Assembly (NCBI GenBank): GCA_051654865.1
Contig: JBOFYV010000003.1
Location: forward strand, 1 to 11,035
Reading direction: 5' to 3'
From: JBOFOR01 sp051654865
GTDB lineage: Bacteria; Bacillota; Clostridia; Peptostreptococcales; Peptostreptococcaceae
Length of the DNA: 11,035 bases
Shown here one piece after another: positions 6,548-11,035 of the stretch. The notes under the pieces were generated by a model. It ran no database searches and was not told the origin of the DNA. It worked only from the letters and a program-made list of their open reading frames with translations. The stretch's first letter is position 1. Every line of letters begins with the position of its first letter. Position numbers and translations under genes: made by a program.

Positions 6548-7288
6548 ATGAAAAATAAAACTAATTATGGGATAGATGCACCAGGAATTATAAGAAATAG
6601 AATAATTGCAGGTATAGTATTTTTAATAATATCAATAGGAGTATATATTTTTTTTAGAGATAGTATATCTTACTTAAGGATATTTATAACAAGCATATTT
6701 GTAGGATTATCAATATGCCTACTTCTAACTGCATTACTTATGATACTAAGTAGTAAAATAGGAAAACAAAAAGAAAGTGATAGAATTATAGAAATGTTAA
6801 AAGTAAAAGGAAATGAAAAAGTACTTGATGCAGGATGTGGTAGAGGACTATACCTAATAAAAATAGCACAAAAACTAAACACAGGAAAAGTAACTGGAAT
6901 AGACATATGGAGTAATGATTTATCAAGTAATAGTAAGAAAAGTACACTAGATAATATAAAACTAGAAAATGTAACTAAAAAAACGGAAATAAAAACAGGA
7001 AACCTAGCTGTAATGCCTTTTAAAAATAATAGTTTTGATATAGTAATATCTAGTTTTGTGATAAATAATATACTACAATTTGAAAAACGAAAAAAGGCTC
7101 TAATAGAGATAAGTAGAGTGCTAAAAGAAGATGGTAAACTTTGCATAATAGATATGAGAAATATAGATGAATACGTTGAAATACTTAAAAAAAATAATAT
7201 ACAAAATATAACTGTCACCAAGACAAAATACTTATATCCAAAATCAAAAATAATAATAGGCACAAAGAAAACTGATGGAATGGAGTAA
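6548..7288 (+). CDS. Membrane-anchored class I SAM-dependent methyltransferase
   Basis: A methyltransferase of unknown substrate. ATG 6548 (246 residues) is preferred: AAGGA (6535-6539) stands eight bases ahead, whereas for ATG 6539 the same sequence touches the start codon. The N terminus has the motif NYGIDAPGIIRN. Two hydrophobic helices follow (about residues 18-36 and 44-69), which would place the catalytic domain on the cytoplasmic face. SAM-binding motifs are clear: motif I VLDAGCGRG (92-100), GIDIW (117-121), FDIVISSFVINNI (163-175) and LKEDGKLCIIDM (192-203). It is first of three closely packed genes, with a 3-base gap to the c-di-GMP gene. No strong promoter is visible; TTCTTA-17-TATAAG (6495-6523) is a weak candidate. 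The substrate could be a lipid, quinone or protein; the sequence does not say. Confidence 0.82.
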   Translation: MKNKTNYGIDAPGIIRNRIIAGIVFLIISIGVYIFFRDSISYLRIFITSIFVGLSICLLLTALLMILSSKIGKQKESDRIIEMLKVKGNEKVLDAGCGRGLYLIKIAQKLNTGKVTGIDIWSNDLSSNSKKSTLDNIKLENVTKKTEIKTGNLAVMPFKNNSFDIVISSFVINNILQFEKRKKALIEISRVLKEDGKLCIIDMRNIDEYVEILKKNNIQNITVTKTKYLYPKSKIIIGTKKTDGME

Positions 7289-7291
7289 ACT

Positions 7292-9379
7292 ATGAAAAAG
7301 AAATCTAAATCCATAGAAGAACAATTAAAAGAGCTGAAAAATATAGAACTTAAATATAAAACATTGTTAAATACAATACCATCGTTAGCTTGGTTTACAG
7401 ATGCAAATAGCATTTATAAAGATGTAAATGAGGCATTCAAAATCCATAGTGGCAAAGAATTAGAAGATATTATAGGATTAAGCCATGAAGATGTATGGAC
7501 TAAAAAGATAGGGAATGAATGCATAGAAAATGATATAAAAACAATAAATAAAAAAGAAACTATAGCTTTTAAAGAAATAGTAGCAGGTAAAAGAGGGTAT
7601 AGAACATATACAATACATAGATCCCCAGTAATAGATGAACATGGAAAAGTGATAGGAATAATAGCTGTATCTAATGACACAACCTCTATAAAAAATAGAG
7701 ATACACAAATACAAACAATACTTGAAAATATACCATTTAAAGTTTGGCTTAGGGATAAAGAAGGATACTATATAAACTCGAACAGTGAATTTGCAAGTGG
7801 AAGAAATACTACAGTAAATGGTTTGATTGGAAAGAATATAAATGAATTTTATAATGAAGAAGAGCTAAATGAAATATATAAAGAAGATAAGTCAGTCATA
7901 GAAAATCATAAAACTATAAAATTTGTTAAAAGAGTAAATCATAAAACTAATAAGAATAAGAGAGTTTTAGAAGTATATAAAACACCTGTATTTGATATAG
8001 GTGGGAGGCTAATAGGTATAGTGGGAATAATCATAGATGTAACAAAAACCCAAGAAACAAAAGATATGATTAAAAAGCAAGCATATACAGATTCTCAAAC
8101 TGGATTATTAAATAGAAGAGCACTATATGAATATGTAAAACATAGATTTAACGGGAATCAAATAACTATTATGATACTAGATATAGACAACTTTAAATAC
8201 ATAAACGATGAATATGGCCATATCATAGGAGATGAAGTATTAGAATCAGTTTGTGATACACTGAAGAGATGCTGCCCAAAAGATTTTCTATTTAGGTTTG
8301 GAGGCGATGAATTCATAATTATATCAAACTATAAAATGACTAATGAAAGAATTAAAGAAAAAGCAAATAAGATACTAGAAAAAATAGGTGAAAAAAGAAT
8401 AAAAAATGAAAGAATAAATGTAAGTGTAGGCGTTGCAATTTGTAATTGTAATCGAGATAAATGTGAAGTTAAGAATTGTGAAAAAAGATGTAAATCGGGT
8501 GAATGTAAATTAATAAGTAAAGCGGATGTAGCACTTTATAAAGCAAAAGAGTACGGAAAAAACCAAGCAGTAATATATAGCCAAGGATTAGAAGAAGAGT
8601 TAAATCTAAGGATAAGTATAGAACATGATTTGCAAAATGCTGTAGAAAACAACGAAATAGAATTATACTATCAACCACAATACAAAATAGATAAAACACT
8701 AGTAGGATTTGAAGCTTTGTTTAGATGGAAAAATAAAAAATACAATAATGTACGTGTAGAAGAAATAATATCTATTATGGAAAAAAGTAATTTAATAACG
8801 AGCATTGGAAATGAAGTAATTAAACAAGCTAGTATGTTTGCAAAAAAAATAAATAAAAATAGGCAAAATAAGATAGTGGTATCTTTTAATGTATCGCCAT
8901 TGCAAATAATGGATAAGGAATTTATAAAAAATGTAAATAAAGCATTGATAGATGCAAAATTAGAAAGCATTGAAGATGTAAAGTTATTAGGTATAGAAAT
9001 CACAGAAAATATATTACTAGATAATATAGACCAAAACATAGAAAAAATAAAACAGCTAAAAGAAGTAGGTATAACAATAGCTTTAGATGACTTTGGAACT
9101 GGGTATTCATCATTGAACTATCTAGTTAAATTACCACTATCAACTACTAAAATAGATAGAAGCTTCATAGCAGGTATGGAAAATTCAGAAGAATATGCAA
9201 AGCTAGTTAAATTAATGATAGAAGGGTCTCATTCATTAGGTCTAAAAGTAATAGCAGAAGGTGTAGAGAATGAAAATCAACTAGAGATGCTAAAAGAAAT
9301 GGGAATAGATTATATACAAGGATATCTATTTTCAAAACCATTAAAAGAAGAGGAGGCATTACAATGTGTACAGCGTTAA
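7292..9379 (+). CDS. PAS-PAS-GGDEF-EAL cyclic-di-GMP turnover protein with Cys-rich insertion
   Basis: Soluble 695-residue protein with both c-di-GMP synthesis and hydrolysis modules. PAS domains lie at about 20-132 and 138-252, GGDEF at about 262-430, EAL at about 440-690. The synthase signature RFGGDEF (GGDEF at 337-341) is intact, but the product-inhibition site RxxD reads CPKD (328-331), so its arginine is lost. The EAL catalytic set is complete: FEALFRW (Glu474), Asn533, EITEN (Glu569, Glu572), DDFGTGYSSL (Asp599, Asp600), Lys620, Glu656 and Gln676, so phosphodiesterase activity is expected. Odd: within GGDEF, between GVAI and ADVALYKAK, there is an insertion with six cysteines (C384, C386, C391, C396, C400, C405). 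No membrane segment is present. GGAG (7282-7285) inside the preceding gene's end gives the Shine-Dalgarno, and the last 16 bases overlap the bile salt hydrolase gene. Which activity dominates cannot be read from sequence. Confidence 0.94.
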   Translation: MKKKSKSIEEQLKELKNIELKYKTLLNTIPSLAWFTDANSIYKDVNEAFKIHSGKELEDIIGLSHEDVWTKKIGNECIENDIKTINKKETIAFKEIVAGKRGYRTYTIHRSPVIDEHGKVIGIIAVSNDTTSIKNRDTQIQTILENIPFKVWLRDKEGYYINSNSEFASGRNTTVNGLIGKNINEFYNEEELNEIYKEDKSVIENHKTIKFVKRVNHKTNKNKRVLEVYKTPVFDIGGRLIGIVGIIIDVTKTQETKDMIKKQAYTDSQTGLLNRRALYEYVKHRFNGNQITIMILDIDNFKYINDEYGHIIGDEVLESVCDTLKRCCPKDFLFRFGGDEFIIISNYKMTNERIKEKANKILEKIGEKRIKNERINVSVGVAICNCNRDKCEVKNCEKRCKSGECKLISKADVALYKAKEYGKNQAVIYSQGLEEELNLRISIEHDLQNAVENNEIELYYQPQYKIDKTLVGFEALFRWKNKKYNNVRVEEIISIMEKSNLITSIGNEVIKQASMFAKKINKNRQNKIVVSFNVSPLQIMDKEFIKNVNKALIDAKLESIEDVKLLGIEITENILLDNIDQNIEKIKQLKEVGITIALDDFGTGYSSLNYLVKLPLSTTKIDRSFIAGMENSEEYAKLVKLMIEGSHSLGLKVIAEGVENENQLEMLKEMGIDYIQGYLFSKPLKEEEALQCVQR

Positions 9380-10353
9380 GTATAAGATCTAAAAATGGAA
9401 ATAGTTATTTTGGAAGAAATATGGACCTAGAGTATTATTTTAATCAATCAGTACTAATAATACCAAAGAAATACGAGTTTGAAGATAAGGTAACAGGGAA
9501 TATATTAAAAACTAACTACGCTATTATTGGTATGGGAACAGTTATAGAGAATCGTCCAGCAATGGCAGATGGTATGAATGAAAAAGGACTAGCTTGTGCA
9601 GGATTGAACTTTGCTGGATATGCATATTATGAAAAGGAAATAGCACCAGCTAAAACAAACGTTGCACCATATGATTTTATATATTGGGTACTAGCTAATC
9701 ATGAAACAATAGAAGAAGTAAAAGAAGCTATAAAAAACATAGAAATAGTAGATGTACCTATAAATGAAAAAACGCCAGTACCAACACTTCACTGGATGAT
9801 AGTAGACAAGACAGGTAAGTCTATAGTAGTGGAAAAAACAAAAGAAAAGCTAGCTGTATATGATAATCTAGTAGGAGTAATGACAAACAACCCAACATTT
9901 GATTGGCATCTAACTAACTTAAATGAGTACTTGTATCTACAGCCTGAGCAACGTGAAAATGTTAAATGGGGAGAACAAGAGTTAAAGCCTTTAGGTGTAG
10001 GAACAGGACTACTTGGAATCCCTGGAGACTATGGTTCAGTTTCAAGGTTTGTAAGAATTGCATATATCAGAAATAATATGACTCCGATAGAAAAAGAAAT
10101 AAATTATGTGACTCAATTTTTCCATATGCTTGATTATGTAAAAATGGTGAAGGGTGGAGCTTTTACTAAAGAAGGGATGTTAGATTTAACTATATACTCA
10201 TCATGTATGGACCAAGAAAAAGGGATATATTATTATAAAGACTATGAAAATAATAGAATAAATGCTGTTGATATTCATAAGGAAAACTTAGAGTCAGATC
10301 AGCTTAAGTTATTTACGTATTCAAGTGAGCAGGATATAAAATATCAAAATTAG
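9364..10353 (+). CDS. bsh: Bile salt hydrolase (choloylglycine hydrolase)
   Basis: Ntn-hydrolase that cleaves the amide bond of glycine- or taurine-conjugated bile acids. At 329 residues it has the same length as the Clostridium perfringens enzyme. Cys2 directly follows the initiator Met, so Met removal exposes the nucleophile; there is no signal peptide, so it is intracellular. Catalytic positions all agree: Cys2, Arg18 and Asp21 (FGRNMDLEY), Asn82 (AGLNFAGY), Asn175 (MTNNPTFDWH) and Arg228 (GDYGSVSRFVR). Asn82 favours bile salt hydrolase over penicillin V acylase, which carries Tyr there. The start is certain: a perfect AGGAGG (9351-9356) stands seven bases ahead, inside the c-di-GMP gene, and the reading frames overlap by 16 bases. 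It therefore appears cotranscribed and translationally coupled with the methyltransferase and c-di-GMP genes. A terminator follows at once. Preference for glyco- or tauro-conjugates is not readable here. Confidence 0.95.
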   Translation: MCTALSIRSKNGNSYFGRNMDLEYYFNQSVLIIPKKYEFEDKVTGNILKTNYAIIGMGTVIENRPAMADGMNEKGLACAGLNFAGYAYYEKEIAPAKTNVAPYDFIYWVLANHETIEEVKEAIKNIEIVDVPINEKTPVPTLHWMIVDKTGKSIVVEKTKEKLAVYDNLVGVMTNNPTFDWHLTNLNEYLYLQPEQRENVKWGEQELKPLGVGTGLLGIPGDYGSVSRFVRIAYIRNNMTPIEKEINYVTQFFHMLDYVKMVKGGAFTKEGMLDLTIYSSCMDQEKGIYYYKDYENNRINAVDIHKENLESDQLKLFTYSSEQDIKYQN

Positions 10354-10357
10354 AAAT

Positions 10358-10395
10358 AAAAAACTAGGTAGTTTTGATGGCTACCTAGTTTTTTT
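10358..10395 (+). terminator. Intrinsic terminator after bsh
   Basis: AAACTAGGTAG (10361-10371) pairs perfectly with CTACCTAGTTT (10381-10391) around a 9-base loop, and the T run continues to 10395. Preceding A residues extend the stem. It ends the methyltransferase/c-di-GMP/bsh unit. Confidence 0.9.
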
Positions 10396-10471
10396 AAGCG
10401 CTGACTTTTTGTATTAATTTATAATTAATCAATTAAGGGAATGTAGAAAAATGTGGAAAAATAAGTAATGG

Positions 10472-10489
10472 TATTTATTGTAATAAATA
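10472..10489. promoter_or_regulatory. Palindromic candidate operator at the tup promoter
   Basis: TATTTATT-GT-AATAAATA is an 8+8 inverted repeat with a two-base centre, and it covers the -35 region of the downstream promoter. The position suits repression by a metal- or oxyanion-responsive regulator, but the sequence is pure A/T apart from the central G and could arise by chance. Confidence 0.35.
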
Positions 10490-10507
10490 ATTAACGAATG
10501 ATATAAT
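10478..10507 (+). promoter_or_regulatory. Extended -10 promoter of the tungstate transporter genes
   Basis: TGATATAAT (10499-10507) is a perfect extended -10 (TGnTATAAT). TTGTAA (10478-10483) is a partial -35 with an 18-bp spacer. It lies downstream of the bsh terminator and about 60 bases before the first start codon, so it should drive the leader ORF and permease. Confidence 0.65.
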
Positions 10508-10566
10508 AGCCATAAAAGATTAAAATACAACTTTCGATAAAATATATCAAATAGGGGAGATAGAAT

Positions 10567-10629
10567 ATGAAGCTAATCATAAATAATAAGTCAAAAGGGA
10601 GTAAAACAAATACAATCAAATGCAAATAG
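10567..10629 (+). CDS. 20-codon leader ORF upstream of the permease
   Basis: A short frame encoding MKLIINNKSKGSKTNTIKCK, basic and rich in Lys, Asn and Thr, with no recognisable domain. It is reported because AGGGGAG (10553-10559) sits at ideal distance, a better ribosome site than the permease has. Its TAG stop (10627-10629) lies just inside the permease gene, overlapping it by 10 bases in a different frame. This arrangement suggests translational coupling or a regulatory leader peptide. Alternatively it is a decayed remnant or the signature of a sequencing frameshift. No homology is claimed. Confidence 0.45.
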   Translation: MKLIINNKSKGSKTNTIKCK

Positions 10630-11035
10630 AAATAATAGAAGTATTAAGAATCGTATTGTTATCTCTTTATGTTACTTCTTCAGCTACAATCATAGCGATT
10701 ACCATTGGGATATTAAGTAGCATAGCCATTTATCTAAAAAAATTTAGACTAAAAAAATACCTAATTACCTTAATCAATGCACTAATGAGTACACCACCAG
10801 TAATAATGGGACTAGTAGTATTCTTAACGCTATCTAAGCAAGGTCCACTAGGTAGCTTAAAACTATTATTTACACCAACAGCTATGATAATAGCCCAAAC
10901 ACTATTATTAATGCCTATAGCAATGAGTTTGACTTTAGATATACTAAATAAATTTGGAGCAGATATACTTACAACCTGTAAAATACTTCAAATTGATAAA
11001 AAAAATACCATAAAAATATTTCTAAAAGAAATAAG
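10620..11035 (+). CDS. tupB: Tungstate ABC transporter permease, 5' part only
   Basis: First 138 codons of an inner-membrane permease, cut by the window end. It opens with MQIEIIEVLRIVLLSLYVTS and has hydrophobic spans at about residues 9-35 and 48-72, then GPLGSLKLLFTPTAMIIAQ and MPIAMSLTLDIL. The stretch STPPVIMGLVVFLTLSKQGPLG with the LLFTPTAMIIAQ segment is typical of TupB, the tungstate-specific member of the molybdate/sulfate permease group; the related molybdate permease ModB is the alternative. The sequence breaks off in what should be the cytoplasmic loop that contacts the ATPase. ATG 10620 is the only possible start: in this frame a stop stands at 10602-10604. It has no well-placed Shine-Dalgarno of its own (AAGGGAG ends 18 bases upstream), so it likely depends on the leader ORF. 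No binding-protein gene (tupA) precedes it; tupA and tupC may lie beyond the window. Confidence 0.82.
   Translation, partial: MQIEIIEVLRIVLLSLYVTSSATIIAITIGILSSIAIYLKKFRLKKYLITLINALMSTPPVIMGLVVFLTLSKQGPLGSLKLLFTPTAMIIAQTLLLMPIAMSLTLDILNKFGADILTTCKILQIDKKNTIKIFLKEI

Noticed and set aside
6670..7413. Long open frame of 247 codons on the minus strand across the methyltransferase gene
   Set aside because: Its product is low-complexity Ser/Phe/Ile, it lies opposite a gene with clear SAM motifs, and no domain or ribosome site supports it. AT-rich coding DNA commonly gives such antisense frames.
10410..10440. AT-only inverted repeats (TTAATT/AATTAA) after the bsh terminator
   Set aside because: Short A/T palindromes are expected by chance at this composition.
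1..11035. CRISPR array, tRNA, rRNA, insertion sequence, phage gene or defence system
   Set aside because: No spaced direct repeats, cloverleaf, transposase, integrase or defence-type protein is visible in either strand.

Overview
The window reads as chromosomal DNA of a very AT-rich, low-GC Firmicute. Codons end strongly in A or T (ATA Ile, AGA Arg, TTA/CTA Leu), Shine-Dalgarno sequences are strong, and U-tailed hairpin terminators separate the units. The gene types (2-aminoethylphosphonate catabolism, orphan PAS histidine kinase, c-di-GMP enzyme, Clostridium-type bile salt hydrolase, tungstate uptake) suggest an anaerobic gut Clostridium relative, perhaps Peptostreptococcaceae. That placement is an inference; no marker gene is present. 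All genes are on the + strand.

Region 1 (1-3876) is a phosphonate-degradation operon, phnX-pbfA-phnW. PhnW transaminates 2-aminoethylphosphonate to phosphonoacetaldehyde. The class III PLP enzyme is most likely PbfA, which makes the same aldehyde from (R)-1-hydroxy-2-aminoethylphosphonate. PhnX cleaves the aldehyde's C-P bond to acetaldehyde and phosphate. Upstream of phnX lie four TTAACA-like hexamers at an exact 11-bp period just ahead of a -10 box. This is the layout of a Gram-positive PhoP (Pho) box and implies phosphate-starvation control. A GC-rich, foldable element of unknown family (108-194) precedes it. A long palindromic element (about 2562-2666) sits between pbfA and phnW. The operon ends in a strong terminator.

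Region 2 (3873-6480) is a monocistronic soluble histidine kinase with three PAS domains and one GAF-like domain, and no partner response regulator. A 20-bp perfect inverted repeat abuts its promoter. A terminator follows the gene.

Region 3 (6548-10395) is a tightly packed three-gene unit: a membrane-anchored SAM methyltransferase, a PAS-PAS-GGDEF-EAL c-di-GMP enzyme carrying an unusual six-cysteine insertion inside GGDEF, and a bile salt hydrolase whose start codon and perfect Shine-Dalgarno lie inside the end of the c-di-GMP gene. A terminator closes the unit.

Region 4 (10472-11035) is the start of a probable tungstate ABC transporter operon. It has an extended -10 promoter with an overlapping palindrome, a 20-codon leader ORF with a strong Shine-Dalgarno, and the truncated permease gene tupB running off the window.

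The most noteworthy items are the Pho-box phosphonate operon, the Cys-rich GGDEF insertion, the coupling of bile salt hydrolase to a c-di-GMP enzyme, and the two structured intergenic elements. I do not see a complete, wholly new multi-gene system.
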